64,000 bases of DNA from Candidatus Accumulibacter necessarius (GCA_017302435.1 JAFLDL010000011.1:22780-86779); one strand, 5' to 3'. Numbered from the stretch's first letter, positions 52,452 to 62,156 are shown. A program made the numbers and translations. Notes: generated by a model not told the origin, from the sequence alone.

Positions 52452-53551
52452 CCGCAGTCCTCCGCCAGCGTTAGCCACGGCAGCAGGGCTGCGGCCGCTT
52501 CGTCGGCGCCCGACGGGACTGGCGTTGGTGGCGCGGCCTGCTGCCACAAGGCGGCCAGTGCCCCATCGAGATGACCTGCGAGCAGATCTGCCGCGCCGAT
52601 TTCCCGGCATTGTGCATGTGTTTGCAGCCATTCGATCAGGCAATCCTGTTCCGGCCAGTCCTGCCTTCGCAGATACAGCACCGGCGTTCGGTTGCAGGCA
52701 GCTTCGGTGAATGTGCCATAGCCGGGTTTGGCAATTACGGCATCCACCGAGCGCAGTATATCGGTGAACGGCCGGTCCAGAGGGTCGAAATCGCTGGCGT
52801 TCGGGCATGCCAGCTGCCAGGCTTGCGGAACCAGCCAGCGGACGCCGGCGACGGGCGGCCACTCGGCGATCGGCAGTTGCATGTCGATGCCGCCAAAAGC
52901 GATCAGAACCAGTCGTTCGTCGCTGGCGCAGCACAGTTGCTCGCGTAGCGCCTGGCGACATTCGCTACCCACGGCGGCGACCGGACCGATGCTGCGGACA
53001 CGCGACAGGTCGGCCATTGCCATGCCCGGCGTCAGCCGCAGGAAGCAGGCGGCGCTGTCGTACGCTGTCAGCATCTGGCGATGAATCACGGTCGCCCAGT
53101 GCTTGCCGGCGAAGAAATAGGCAAACAGCTCGGCCCAGTTGAGCGAGCACATCGCGACCGATGCGATGCCGGCACGAGCGGCACCGGCCAGCGGCAGATA
53201 GGCGACATCGCTGAGCACCAGGTCCGGCTGTAGCTCAGCCAGCAGTCGGGCTTCGGCTGCAACCCGGCTTTCCCAGTCGGCATGCTGGCTGCGGTAGGCC
53301 AGGGCGGTTGCTGCCAGGTCGACCCGGGTCGCATCGTGCATCACGTAGCCAAAATCGCTGCTCTCCGCCAGGTGCGTGAATTCGGTCGCCAGGCGGGCTT
53401 GCAGCTTGCCGGTTGGCAGCCCGCTGCGGATGGTGAAACGCAGCTCTGGCAGGTGTTCAGCCAGCGCGTTGAGCACCGGTGCCGCTTGTGCGAGATGGCC
53501 GAAACCGTGTGCCGAGATGTCGACGAAGAGATGCGGTCGGGGAGTGGCCAT
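52448..53551 (-). CDS. GT28/MurG-like glycosyltransferase family protein
   Basis: This 367-residue protein has a two-domain glycosyltransferase-B look: HLFVDISAHGFGHLAQAAPV at the N-terminus (Gly-rich loop), LLAELQPDLVLSDVAYLPLA, and a C-terminal sugar-nucleotide region VLIAFGGIDMQL then VDAVIAKPGYGTFTEAACN. The last resembles the nucleotide-sugar site of MurG-like enzymes. Donor and acceptor are unknown. The ATG at 53551 comes 8 bp after the TrhP stop, and its stop is coupled to the SRPBCC gene. Confidence 0.75.
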   Translation of the reverse strand: MATPRPHLFVDISAHGFGHLAQAAPVLNALAEHLPELRFTIRSGLPTGKLQARLATEFTHLAESSDFGYVMHDATRVDLAATALAYRSQHADWESRVAAEARLLAELQPDLVLSDVAYLPLAGAARAGIASVAMCSLNWAELFAYFFAGKHWATVIHRQMLTAYDSAACFLRLTPGMAMADLSRVRSIGPVAAVGSECRQALREQLCCASDERLVLIAFGGIDMQLPIAEWPPVAGVRWLVPQAWQLACPNASDFDPLDRPFTDILRSVDAVIAKPGYGTFTEAACNRTPVLYLRRQDWPEQDCLIEWLQTHAQCREIGAADLLAGHLDGALAALWQQAAPPTPVPSGADEAAAALLPWLTLAEDCG

Positions 53552-53559
53552 CGCCTGCT

Positions 53560-54876
53560 TCAGACAAAGCGCGCCAGCATCGCGCCGGGTAATTCGGCAG
53601 GCAAAGGAATCCATACCCGATGGCCGTTGCCCGGGGCGACGCCGATGTCGCCGCCATCGACATTCTGCATTCGCGCCAGTGCGAACTGCCGGTTGCCTGA
53701 AGGATGAATGATTTCGAGCCGATCGCCGACCGAGAAACGGTTTTTGACGTCGATCAGAGCGAGCTTCCGCGGGGCATCCCAGGCCAGAATGTCACCCACG
53801 TAGAGGCTGCGCCCGGATTCGGAATGGCCGCGCAGGTAATTCTGCATCTCATGCTCGTGGTGACGTTGGTAGAAGCCGTCGGTGTAGCCACGATTGGCCA
53901 GGCCATCGAGTTCGCCGAGCAAGCCGGGGTCAAATGGTCGCCCGGCGACGGCATCATCGATGGCGCGGCGATAGACCTGTGCGGTGCGCGCCACGTAGTA
54001 CGGGGACTTAGTGCGCCCCTCGATCTTCAGCGAATCGACACCGATCTCGGCCAGACGGCGGACATGCTCGACCGCTCGCAGATCCTTCGAGTTCATGATG
54101 TAGGTGCCGTGCTCGTCTTCGTCGATCGGCATCAGCTCGCCCCGACGCTCCTTTTCTTCGAGCAACCACCGGCCATTGGTCAGTCCGGCGGCGGGCAAAC
54201 TGGCGGCGCGAATGTCACCTGCAGCATCCTCCGTTGCTGCCTGTAGCTTGTAATCCCAGCGACAGGAGTTGGTGCACGTCCCCTGATTGGGGTCACGATG
54301 GTTGAAGTATCCGGAAAGCAGGCAGCGGCCCGAGTAGGCGACGCACAGCGCGCCGTGGACAAAGACCTCGAGTTCGATGTCGGGGCATTGCTGGCGAATC
54401 TCGGCCACTTCGTCTAGCGACAGTTCGCGCGACAGGATGATCCGAGCGATGCCAAGTTTCTGCCAGAAACGGACTGCCGCAAAGTTGACCGTATTGGCCT
54501 GCACCGAGAGGTGAACCGGCATTTCCGGCCAAGTCTCGCGAACCAGGTCGATCAGCCCGGGGTCAGCCATGATCAGTGCGTCGGGCTTGAGGGCGACGAC
54601 CGGCGTCATGTCGACGAGATAGCTGTGCACCTTGCGGTTGTGCGGCAGGACGTTGCTCACCACGTAAAGCTTTCGGCCGGCGGCGTGCGCTTCGCCGATG
54701 GCGCTGGCAAGCTGGTCGAGGTGACCGAAGTCGTTATTGCGTACCCGCAGGCTGTAGCGCGGCTGCCCCGCGTAAACCGCGTCGGCGCCAAAGGCCAGGG
54801 CCGTGCGCAACATCGCCAGCGAGCCGGCGGGGGCGAGTAACTCGGGAGAAGAGGGCAAGGTTGCGGCGGCAGACAT
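53560..54876 (-). CDS. trhP: U32 peptidase-family tRNA hydroxylation protein TrhP
   Basis: This 438-residue protein starts PELLAPAGSLAMLRTALAFG, then GADAVYAGQPRYSLRVR, and has the U32 signature ELEVFVHGALCVAYSGRCLL followed by DPNQGTCTNSCRWDY, whose Cys residues probably bind a metal cluster. The length and the DGFYQRHHEHEMQNY region fit TrhP/YegQ, which helps make 5-hydroxyuridine at the tRNA wobble base. The frame continues to 55341 over rng, but the conserved N-terminus starts at 54876. Confidence 0.85.
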   Translation of the reverse strand: MSAAATLPSSPELLAPAGSLAMLRTALAFGADAVYAGQPRYSLRVRNNDFGHLDQLASAIGEAHAAGRKLYVVSNVLPHNRKVHSYLVDMTPVVALKPDALIMADPGLIDLVRETWPEMPVHLSVQANTVNFAAVRFWQKLGIARIILSRELSLDEVAEIRQQCPDIELEVFVHGALCVAYSGRCLLSGYFNHRDPNQGTCTNSCRWDYKLQAATEDAAGDIRAASLPAAGLTNGRWLLEEKERRGELMPIDEDEHGTYIMNSKDLRAVEHVRRLAEIGVDSLKIEGRTKSPYYVARTAQVYRRAIDDAVAGRPFDPGLLGELDGLANRGYTDGFYQRHHEHEMQNYLRGHSESGRSLYVGDILAWDAPRKLALIDVKNRFSVGDRLEIIHPSGNRQFALARMQNVDGGDIGVAPGNGHRVWIPLPAELPGAMLARFV

Positions 54877-54948
54877 CCGGAGAGGGTGAGGGACGGGGTA
54901 GAATGCGGCAACGCGAAATTTTACTCCCATTCTCCAGATTGCCCCGAC

Positions 54949-56403
54949 ATGTCCGAAGAGATCCTGATCAACTTCACGCCGCAGGAGACACGCGTCGCCG
55001 TCATGCACCAGGGCGTCGCGCAGGAGTTGCATATCGAGCGTAGTGCCAGTCGCGGCTTCGTCGGCAACATCTATGTCGGACGCATCGTTCGCATTCTGCC
55101 GGGGATGCAGTCGGCTTTCATCGACATCGGTCTTGGCCGCACCGCGTTCCTGCACGTGGCCGACATTCGTGAGCCACGCCCCAGCGATGAGCCACTGCGA
55201 CCGATCGAGCGCCTGCTCTTCGAGGGTCAGAGCATCCTCGTGCAGGTCATCAAGGACCCGATGGGCAGCAAGGGTGCGCGTCTGTCGACCCAGGTGTCGA
55301 TTGCCGGGCGCATGCTGGTCTACCTGCCGCAGGACAAGCATATCGGTATCTCGCAGCGCATTGAGCGTGAGTCAGACCGTGAAGCGCTGCGGGAGAAGCT
55401 GGGTCGCTTGGTACCGGGGGAGGAACCGGGTGGTTTCATCGTGCGCACCATGGCCGAGAGCGCGACCGAGGCTGAGCTTGCCAAGGATATCGAGTACCTG
55501 CGCAAGCTCTGGCGCGACATCCAGATCCAATCGAAAACCGCCGCCCCGCCTTCGCTGCTCTATCAGGAGCTGTCACTGGCGCAGCGCGTACTCCGTGACT
55601 TCGTCAATCCCGAGACCGCACGCATCGTCATCGATTCCCGCGAGAACTTCCAGCGGCTGACCGCGTTTGCCGCCGAGTACACTCCGACCGTGGCGCCATT
55701 GCTCGAACACTACACCGGGGAACGGCCACTGTTTGACCTGCATGGCGTCGAAGACGAACTCCAGAAAGCGCTTGCCCGCCGCGTCGATCTCAAGTCGGGC
55801 GGCTATCTGATCATCGATCAGACCGAGGCGATGACCACCATTGACGTCAATACCGGCGGCTTTGTCGGCGTGCGCAATTTTGATGACACGATCTTCAAGA
55901 CCAATCTCGAGGCAGCCCAGACGATCGCGCGGCAGCTCCGCCTGCGCAACCTAGGCGGCATCATCATCATCGACTTCATCGACATGGAGAACGAGGAGCA
56001 TCGGACGGCAGTCCTCAGCGAGTTCAACAAGGCGCTGGCGCGTGACCATACGCGCCTGACTGTCAATGGCTTCACGGCGCTTGGCCTCGTCGAAATGACT
56101 CGCAAGCGGACGCGTGAGTCACTGGCGCACGTGCTATGCGAAGAATGCCCGACCTGTGGTGGTCGTGGCGAGGTCAGAACGGCACGCACCGTCTGTTACG
56201 AGATCCTGCGCGAACTGCTGCGCGAAGCACGCCAGTTCAATGCACGCGAATACCGCGTGCTCGGTAATCAGGCGGTCATCGACCGCTTTCTCGACGAGGA
56301 GTCTCAGGGTCTGGCGATGCTTTCGGATTTCATCGGCAAGCCGATTTCGCTCCAGGCCGAGCCCAGTTACTCGCAGGAGCAGTACGACATCGTTCTGATG
56401 TGA
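54949..56403 (+). CDS. rng: Ribonuclease G
   Basis: This 484-residue enzyme begins MSEEILINFTPQETRVAVMH, then the S1 domain YVGRIVRILPGMQSAFIDIG. The catalytic core has TTIDVNTGGFVGVRNFDDT and LGGIIIIDFIDMENEE, with the Asp residues that hold Mg, and the zinc-link motif EECPTCGGRGEV. RNase G matures 16S rRNA 5' ends and degrades some mRNAs; it lacks the long C-terminal scaffold of RNase E. TAGAAT at 54899-54904 could be its -10 element. The gene is divergent from trhP. Confidence 0.95.
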   Translation: MSEEILINFTPQETRVAVMHQGVAQELHIERSASRGFVGNIYVGRIVRILPGMQSAFIDIGLGRTAFLHVADIREPRPSDEPLRPIERLLFEGQSILVQVIKDPMGSKGARLSTQVSIAGRMLVYLPQDKHIGISQRIERESDREALREKLGRLVPGEEPGGFIVRTMAESATEAELAKDIEYLRKLWRDIQIQSKTAAPPSLLYQELSLAQRVLRDFVNPETARIVIDSRENFQRLTAFAAEYTPTVAPLLEHYTGERPLFDLHGVEDELQKALARRVDLKSGGYLIIDQTEAMTTIDVNTGGFVGVRNFDDTIFKTNLEAAQTIARQLRLRNLGGIIIIDFIDMENEEHRTAVLSEFNKALARDHTRLTVNGFTALGLVEMTRKRTRESLAHVLCEECPTCGGRGEVRTARTVCYEILRELLREARQFNAREYRVLGNQAVIDRFLDEESQGLAMLSDFIGKPISLQAEPSYSQEQYDIVLM

Positions 56404-56485
56404 GCGCTGCTCCCCATAAACCGGTCATGAAGATGGCCCGGCAACCCCTGGCGCTGCACCGGGCGTCGAATATCGGAGGTGGCAA

Positions 56486-57499
56486 ATGCGCGTTTTTCAG
56501 ATTCAGGACGACTGGGGAATGGCCAATCTCAAGCTTGCCAAGCGTCAGCGACCGCATCCGGGCCCGGGACAGGTGCTGTTGCGAATGCTCGCCTCGTCGC
56601 TCAACTACCGCGACCTGGTCGTGCCCGAGCGTGGCTATGGCAGCTTCACCGGTACGCTGCCGCTGATTCCGGTTTCCGACGGTGTTGGTGAGGTGGTCGA
56701 GGTGGGGCCCGGCGTGACCCGTGTCGCCGTCGGCGAACGCGTCTGCCCGACTTTCTTTCAGGGCTGGATCGCGGGCGAGCCGGATCTGGCGCGCATGACG
56801 GGCTCGCTCGGCGGTCCAATCGACGGGACGATGGCGGAATTCATGTGCCTCTCCGAGCAGGGCGTTGTGACGTTGCCGGCCCACCTCAGCGACGTCGAGG
56901 CGGCGACACTGCCCTGCGCGGCGCTCACCGCCTGGAGTGCGCTGGCTACCCACGGTACGCTCAGGCCAGGCGAACAGGTCCTGGTACAGGGCTCGGGCGG
57001 CGTCGCGCTGTTCGCGCTGGCGTTCGCCAAGCTTGCCGGCGCCCGGGTGACGGTGATCTCCTCCAGCGACGAGAAGATCGAGAGACTCAAGGCGCTTGGT
57101 GCGGACGCGACGATCAACTACCGGACGACGCCGGAATGGTCGAAGCCGGCGCGCGAGATCACTGCCGGACGTGGATTCGACCACATCGTCGAACTTGGTG
57201 GCGAGAGAACGCTGCCGCAGTCACTGCGCTGCATTCGCCCAGGCGGTACTCTGTCGATGATCGGTGTTCTCTCGGGCTCATCGCTCTCGACGCCACTCGG
57301 CCTGATCATCACCCGCCAGGTTCGGCTACAGGGCATTACCGTCGGCCATCGCGATGGCTTCGAGGCAATGCTGCGGGCGATCGATCAACACCGCCCGCCG
57401 ATCATCGTCGACCGGGTGTTCGAGTTCGACGAACTGCCGGACGCGCTGACGTACCTGAAAAGTGGCGTGCAATTCGGCAAGATCTGCATCCGCCATTGA
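56486..57499 (+). CDS. Medium-chain NAD(P)H-dependent dehydrogenase/quinone oxidoreductase type
   Basis: This 337-residue protein has a GroES-like N-terminal domain (LRMLASSLNYRDLVVPERGY; PVSDGVGEVVEVGPGVTRV) and a Rossmann fold with VLVQGSGGVALFALAFAK near residue 165. The structural zinc Cys cluster of zinc alcohol dehydrogenases is absent, so it fits zinc-independent quinone oxidoreductase or enoyl reductase types. GGAGGTGG precedes the ATG. Substrate unknown; it follows rng by 83 bp. Confidence 0.85.
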   Translation: MRVFQIQDDWGMANLKLAKRQRPHPGPGQVLLRMLASSLNYRDLVVPERGYGSFTGTLPLIPVSDGVGEVVEVGPGVTRVAVGERVCPTFFQGWIAGEPDLARMTGSLGGPIDGTMAEFMCLSEQGVVTLPAHLSDVEAATLPCAALTAWSALATHGTLRPGEQVLVQGSGGVALFALAFAKLAGARVTVISSSDEKIERLKALGADATINYRTTPEWSKPAREITAGRGFDHIVELGGERTLPQSLRCIRPGGTLSMIGVLSGSSLSTPLGLIITRQVRLQGITVGHRDGFEAMLRAIDQHRPPIIVDRVFEFDELPDALTYLKSGVQFGKICIRH

Positions 57500-57934
57500 G
57501 CGGCATAGCGAACAGATGCAGTACCGGTCGCCGCCGCTGATCGAGCCTAGCGCACGGGTTTGACGTCAGCGATTCGGGAATTGTCGTGGTGCCCGGGGGG
57601 AGCGGAGCCCCGAGGGCTGATTGCCTGGCTGGCGATCAGCGGGGCCGGACCGTGCGACGCCGAGCGCGATGACGTCGGCTGTACTACCGTACAATTGGGC
57701 GTCAGCGTCACCCACTGCCTCATTCGTTGCGTGCTTGCGTGACGTCATCCTCCTTGACCGTGCAGACGAGGCGCAGCACGGCGACGTCAATCACGAATTT
57801 GCCGACCAGTTGGCTCATCGCCAGACCTGACTGCCAGCCTGAATTCAGCCAATTTCCACTGAATGCCGGCAGACCGCCCAGCAGCCCTTGTGGCGGGGCG
57901 TTTTGTTCAGCGCTTTCTGAGGGTAACGTCACAC
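57500..57934. other. Structured non-coding gap before the homocysteine methyltransferase gene
   Basis: No gene was found in 435 bases. It holds four GACGTC palindromes (57562, 57671, 57741, 57783); two are full TGACGTCA (57561-57568, 57740-57747). It also holds a strong hairpin at 57616-57640 and a weaker CGGGG/CCCCG one just before. Near the end a CCGCC/GGCGG stem is followed by GGCGTTTTG at about 57895. Confidence 0.6.
57616..57640. repeat. Hairpin-forming inverted repeat, 10-bp stem
   Basis: GCTGATTGCC (57616-57625) pairs with GGCGATCAGC (57631-57640), one G-U pair included, around a 5-base loop. No T-run follows. It could be an RNA structure or a protein-binding site in the leader of the methyltransferase gene. 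Confidence 0.6.
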
Positions 57935-58984
57935 ATGAACCCTATCCCTTTCGCGGAGTTCCTCGAGCGTTTTCCGTGCATCCTCGGCGAGGGGGCGGTC
58001 ATCGAGCGCCTGCGCCGCAACAGTGACCTGGATCTGGACCCCTATCTGGTCAATTCGGCATTCATTTATGAAGGCGAGAAACGTGCGGCCTTGGAAACCA
58101 TCTATCGGCAGTACCTGGACATAGGTCGCGACTCCGGCCTGCCGCTCCTCATGTCCACCCCAACCTGGCGGGCAAACCGCGAACGAATCGACGCGGCCGG
58201 TCACGCCGGCAAGGACGTCAATGGGGACAATGTCAGGTATCTCGAGGGGCTGCGGAGGAGCTACGGCGAATATGCTGAGACGGTGGTCATCTGCGGCTTG
58301 ATGAGTTGTCGCGGGGATGCCTATGACCCTGCCGAGGCGCTGGCCGTCTACGAGGCCTTCGAGTTCCACGCCTGGCAGGCTGGCAGGCTGGCTGATGCCG
58401 GGGTGGATTTCCTCCTGGCAGCCACCCTTCCGGCCTTGAGCGAGGCCACCGGTATTGCCCTGGCCATGGCCGCCACCGGTACGCCCTACGTCATCAGTTT
58501 CGTTGTCCGTCCCGCCGGGACACTGCTCGACGGTACGCCGCTGAAGGATGCGGTTGACGCGATTGATTCCCTCGCGGCCCCACGGCCACTGGCCTATCTG
58601 ATCAACTGCACGCATGCCTCCTTCGCCCGGGCGGCGCTCACCCACGAGGCCAATTCGTCCCCCCGGGTCTTGCAGCGCATCATCGGGCTGCTGGCCAATA
58701 CTGCTCCGCTCAGTCCCGAAGACCTCAACGACAGCACGATTCTGGTGGAGGAAGATCCGCAAAGGTTCGGACGAGCACTCGCCGATTTGCATCGGGAATT
58801 GGGTCTGAAGATCGTGGGCGGCTGCTGCGGAACCGACGACCGGCACATCCGTGCCTTGGCCGCACAACTTGCAACGGGATTGCAGGGGGGGTGTCGCGCG
58901 ACCGTCTGCGAGGCTTCCCGGTCAGGGGGCAAGGTCGACCCTCCGGTCTGGCCGCCTTGCCGCGCCTCATTTCACATTACTTGA
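57935..58984 (+). CDS. Homocysteine S-methyltransferase family protein
   Basis: This 349-residue protein has the zinc-binding Cys of the family in YLINCTHASFARA near residue 228 and GGCCGTDDRHIRALA near 296. ILGEGAVIERLRRN lies at the N-terminus, where other members have DGG/DGA. It transfers a methyl group to homocysteine from a donor such as S-methylmethionine or betaine; the donor is unclear. GAGGG lies 11 bases before the ATG at 57935. The last 8 bp overlap the convergent gpmI gene. A basic C-terminal tail (GGCRATVCEASRSGGKVDPP) looks unrelated to the family. Confidence 0.85.
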   Translation: MNPIPFAEFLERFPCILGEGAVIERLRRNSDLDLDPYLVNSAFIYEGEKRAALETIYRQYLDIGRDSGLPLLMSTPTWRANRERIDAAGHAGKDVNGDNVRYLEGLRRSYGEYAETVVICGLMSCRGDAYDPAEALAVYEAFEFHAWQAGRLADAGVDFLLAATLPALSEATGIALAMAATGTPYVISFVVRPAGTLLDGTPLKDAVDAIDSLAAPRPLAYLINCTHASFARAALTHEANSSPRVLQRIIGLLANTAPLSPEDLNDSTILVEEDPQRFGRALADLHRELGLKIVGGCCGTDDRHIRALAAQLATGLQGGCRATVCEASRSGGKVDPPVWPPCRASFHIT

Positions 58985-60617
58985 TCTCGAGCAGGCTCTC
59001 GTCCCACTTGGCGTGTTTCTCCAGGCCAAGCAGATTGGCAATCGTCGCGGCGATGTTGGAAAGACCCGCGGTGGGCGTCTGCCTGAGCCCCAGCCGGCCG
59101 CCCGTGACGTTGTCGTAGAGAACCAGGGGCACCGGATTGAGGGTGTGTGAGGTCTTGGCCTTGAAGGACCCGTCTGGGTTCTTCGCCGGCTGCCCGGTTT
59201 TTTTGTCGATTTCGTACATTTCGTCGGCATTGCCATGGTCGGCGGTGATCAGCGCCACACCACCAAGAGCGCCGATGACTGGCAGCAGGCGTGCCAGCTG
59301 CAGGTCTACGGCTTCGATGGCCATCGTTGCGGCACGGAAGTTGCCCGTGTGCCCGACCATGTCGCCATTGGCAAAATTGCAGCGCAAGGTCCGGTACTGC
59401 CCACTCTTCAGGGCTTCGATCATGGCGTCGGCGATCTCCGCAGCCTTCATCCAGGGGCGCTGTTCGAAAGGCACGACGTCGCTGAGCACTTCCTGGTAGG
59501 TTTCACCGTCAAACTTGTTTGAGCGGTTGCCGTTCCAGAAATAGGTCACATGCCCGAACTTCTGAGTCTCCGAGCAGGCAAACTGGGTAATGCCGGACTT
59601 GGCAAACCACTCGCCCATCGTGTCCAGAATGGCCGGCGGATCGACCAGAAAGCGTTTCGGAAGCTTGAGGTCGCCGTCGTACTGCAACATGCCGGCATAG
59701 GTCACGCGGGGGACGCGAACGCGCTCGAACTTGTCGAAAACCGCTTCTTCGAACGCGCGGGTGATTTCGATCGAGCGGTCGCCGCGGAAGTTGAAAAAGA
59801 CCACCGAGTCGCCGTCTTCGATGGTGCCGACGGGCTTTCCATCTTGGGCGACGACGAAGGGCGGCAGGTCCTGGTCGATCGTCCCCGGAAACCTGGCGCG
59901 CAGCACATTGATGGCGGCCGAAGCGCTGTCGTACTGGTCCCCTTCACCGAGGACGTGCGTACGCCAGCCTTTCTCGACCATGCTCCAGTTGGCTTCGTAG
60001 CGATCCATGGTGATGTTCATCCGGCCACCACCCGAGGCAATCCTGGCGTCAAAACTGCTGCTGCCGACTTCGGCCAGGAAGGCCTCGAACGGAAGGACAT
60101 AGTCGAGAGCGCTGGTCTCTGGGACGTCCCGGCCATCGATCAGAATGTGAATCCGCACCACCGGCACGCCTTCTTCCCTGGCGCGCAGCACCATTGCCCG
60201 AAGGTGATCGATGTGGCTATGGACATTGCCGTCGGAGAAGAGACCGATGAAGTGGATCACACCGCGCCCGCCCTGGGCGCCGGCAACGATCTGTTGCCAG
60301 GCGGAACCCTGCCAGATCGAGCCCGCGGTGATGGCGCCGGCGACCAGGGCTGCGCCCTGACTGTAAACCTGACCGGCGCCGATCGCATTGTGACCGACCT
60401 CGGAGTTGCCCATGTCCTCGTCGGAAGGCATGCCGACGGCAATTCCATGGGCGCGCAAGGTGATGTTCGGGTAGTTGGCGAAGAGCCGGTCAAGGGTCGG
60501 CTTTCTGGCAGCAGCGACGGCGCTCCCGACATCCGACTTGGCGATGCCGTAGCCGTCCATGATGATCGTGACGATCGGGCCCTGAATTCCAGGGAAAGAG
60601 GCAGATTTCTGCAACAT
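58977..60617 (-). CDS. gpmI: 2,3-bisphosphoglycerate-independent phosphoglycerate mutase
   Basis: This 546-residue enzyme interconverts 3- and 2-phosphoglycerate with two Mn ions. IVTIIMDGYGIAKSDVG near residue 15, GNSEVGHNAIGAGQVYSQG with the nucleophile Ser, ILIDGRDVPE, FFNFRGDRSIEITRAF, and ALITADHGNADEM are all visible. AGGA lies eight bases before the ATG at 60617. A longer frame to 60701 has no ribosome site. It overlaps the convergent methyltransferase gene by 8 bp. Confidence 0.95.
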   Translation of the reverse strand: MLQKSASFPGIQGPIVTIIMDGYGIAKSDVGSAVAAARKPTLDRLFANYPNITLRAHGIAVGMPSDEDMGNSEVGHNAIGAGQVYSQGAALVAGAITAGSIWQGSAWQQIVAGAQGGRGVIHFIGLFSDGNVHSHIDHLRAMVLRAREEGVPVVRIHILIDGRDVPETSALDYVLPFEAFLAEVGSSSFDARIASGGGRMNITMDRYEANWSMVEKGWRTHVLGEGDQYDSASAAINVLRARFPGTIDQDLPPFVVAQDGKPVGTIEDGDSVVFFNFRGDRSIEITRAFEEAVFDKFERVRVPRVTYAGMLQYDGDLKLPKRFLVDPPAILDTMGEWFAKSGITQFACSETQKFGHVTYFWNGNRSNKFDGETYQEVLSDVVPFEQRPWMKAAEIADAMIEALKSGQYRTLRCNFANGDMVGHTGNFRAATMAIEAVDLQLARLLPVIGALGGVALITADHGNADEMYEIDKKTGQPAKNPDGSFKAKTSHTLNPVPLVLYDNVTGGRLGLRQTPTAGLSNIAATIANLLGLEKHAKWDESLLEIK

Positions 60618-60689
60618 GATGGATTCCTGGGGAAATGGAACGATGTGAACAAAGGCCGCCTTGCATCCATGATCAGCGGCGTCAATGCC

Positions 60690-60695
60690 AGTATA
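60690..60695 (-). promoter_or_regulatory. Possible -10 element of gpmI
   Basis: TATACT on the minus strand lies 73 bp before the gpmI ATG. No good -35 lies at a standard spacing (TTGTCA is 22 bp away). The remaining bases of the gap up to 60913 show nothing else. Confidence 0.3.
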
Positions 60696-60913
60696 CCGCA
60701 AGGCAGCCGCCCCAGCTTGACAAAGAATATCATTTGAAAACGGTTACTTGCGCATAAATGCCAAGTATTCTTTGATTGCCTGCGATGGTTCAGTGAGCGG
60801 CCTTTACCTCGCGCGGCCCGCGCCGGGGGTATCCGCCCGCAAGCGACGTTTTCGAACAGTCTGCTGCGCTCGGCCAAAGCCGACGGCCGTTCAACCGATC
60901 CGCTGAAATGCGG

Positions 60914-61897
60914 CTAAGGCTCCTGCAGGCCAACTGGGGATGGCGGCCGCTTGAGCCGGATTCGCACGCGCTTGCGCTTGACCTTTACTTGCTGGCTGCT
61001 CCGGGAGTGCCTCCTGTGGGTTCGTCTCCTGCCCCGGCGGCTGGCGATCGTCAGGGCAATCTTGCCAATCAGCAGCATCAGGATCACCACCCAGAACAGT
61101 GGATACTGCACCACTTCCAGAATGAACCGGCGGATCGTCCATCCGCCATCGGGCTCACCGGGTGTCGACAGTTGCTGTGGGCCGCGCTGGATCGTCTGCC
61201 GGGTCGGCTCACCCTCTCGACTGCCAGCGTGTTCGGTGACAGACAGCGACAGATCGCCATGCCCGATAGACACCTGCCCACCTTTCGCAGCGAAGTGAAA
61301 CCCCTCGACACCGAAGAGCGAGAAGCTCGCCCGCCCTTCTGGGCCCATCCGCGCATCGGTTGCGGCGACAATCGCTTCAACAACCGACTCCTCCAGATCG
61401 CGAATGGCTGCCCCGATTTCTTCGCCAGCCAGCGAGCTCGCTTCCTGAGTGGACCCTGCCGGGCCCGCCGGAGACGAGGCCACATCTTGTCGAGTCCTGT
61501 CTGTGGCAGTCGGGCGACGCGCTGTGGGGGAGGGATTCACCTCCTTGTCGCCGGTGAGGGCTGAACGGACATCGATCGGCAGTTGCCCCGGCTCAAACGG
61601 GCGAAGCGACGGCTCGCTGCTGATTCCAGGGAGCGTGTCCGCAGGTGGCACGAAGCGGCCGTCATCCGGCAGCGATACCGGGAGGGGCTGCCGCGGCAGA
61701 TCGACGGGAAGCGAACGCCCGCTGGTCAGAGCGGCTACATCACCTGGATTCCCCTGGCTGGTGCCACCCGCTGCAGATAGCGCACGATCATCCTGGACAA
61801 TTGGGTGCGCCAGAGTGTCGGCAACCAGCAGTGTGGCCGAAAGGAACCCGATCAGCACTGCCCATCGTGTCCGAGGTGACATTGTTCCGACGATCAT
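60914..61897 (-). CDS. Membrane protein of unknown function with a basic cytoplasmic tail
   Basis: I do not recognise this protein (327 residues from the ATG at 61897; 61882 is an alternative). It has a signal sequence (RWAVLIGFLSATLLVADTLA), a Pro/Ser-rich extracytoplasmic region, DLEESVVEAIVAATDARMGP, and a single membrane helix near residue 270 (YPLFWVVILMLLIGKIALTI). The tail is strongly basic (RRGRRRTHRRHSRSSQQ; KVKRKRVRIRLKR), suggesting contact with nucleic acid or phospholipid. The frame stays open to 62752, but those codons overlap the divergent ATPase gene. Confidence 0.65.
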   Translation of the reverse strand: MIVGTMSPRTRWAVLIGFLSATLLVADTLAHPIVQDDRALSAAGGTSQGNPGDVAALTSGRSLPVDLPRQPLPVSLPDDGRFVPPADTLPGISSEPSLRPFEPGQLPIDVRSALTGDKEVNPSPTARRPTATDRTRQDVASSPAGPAGSTQEASSLAGEEIGAAIRDLEESVVEAIVAATDARMGPEGRASFSLFGVEGFHFAAKGGQVSIGHGDLSLSVTEHAGSREGEPTRQTIQRGPQQLSTPGEPDGGWTIRRFILEVVQYPLFWVVILMLLIGKIALTIASRRGRRRTHRRHSRSSQQVKVKRKRVRIRLKRPPSPVGLQEP

Positions 61898-62156
61898 GGC
61901 AATCTTCTTGGACCCCCCCTCCAGGGTGGCTTTCTCCCGCCTGTTGTGTCGCATCGCGCGATACCGACAACGCGGTTCTGACCAACTTGTCTGACGGATC
62001 GCCGCACGCGAACTGGTAGAATAATGCAAAAATCTCGGTCGGCCGCTACTTTCTGGCGAGAATCTGCCATGAATACAGGTGGTTCGGCTATCGATGGTGG
62101 CTGCCACAGGGATGCCGCGAGGCCCGGGAGTCTGCGCCGGCATCCCGGGAAACCAG

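Noticed and set aside
54877-55341. N-terminal extension of the TrhP gene
   Set aside because: The extra 155 codons overlap rng and have no similarity to the family; the conserved start is at 54876.
57720-57932. 70-codon minus-strand frame before the methyltransferase gene
   Set aside because: No ribosome site and no family resemblance; it covers the regulatory gap and the palindromes.
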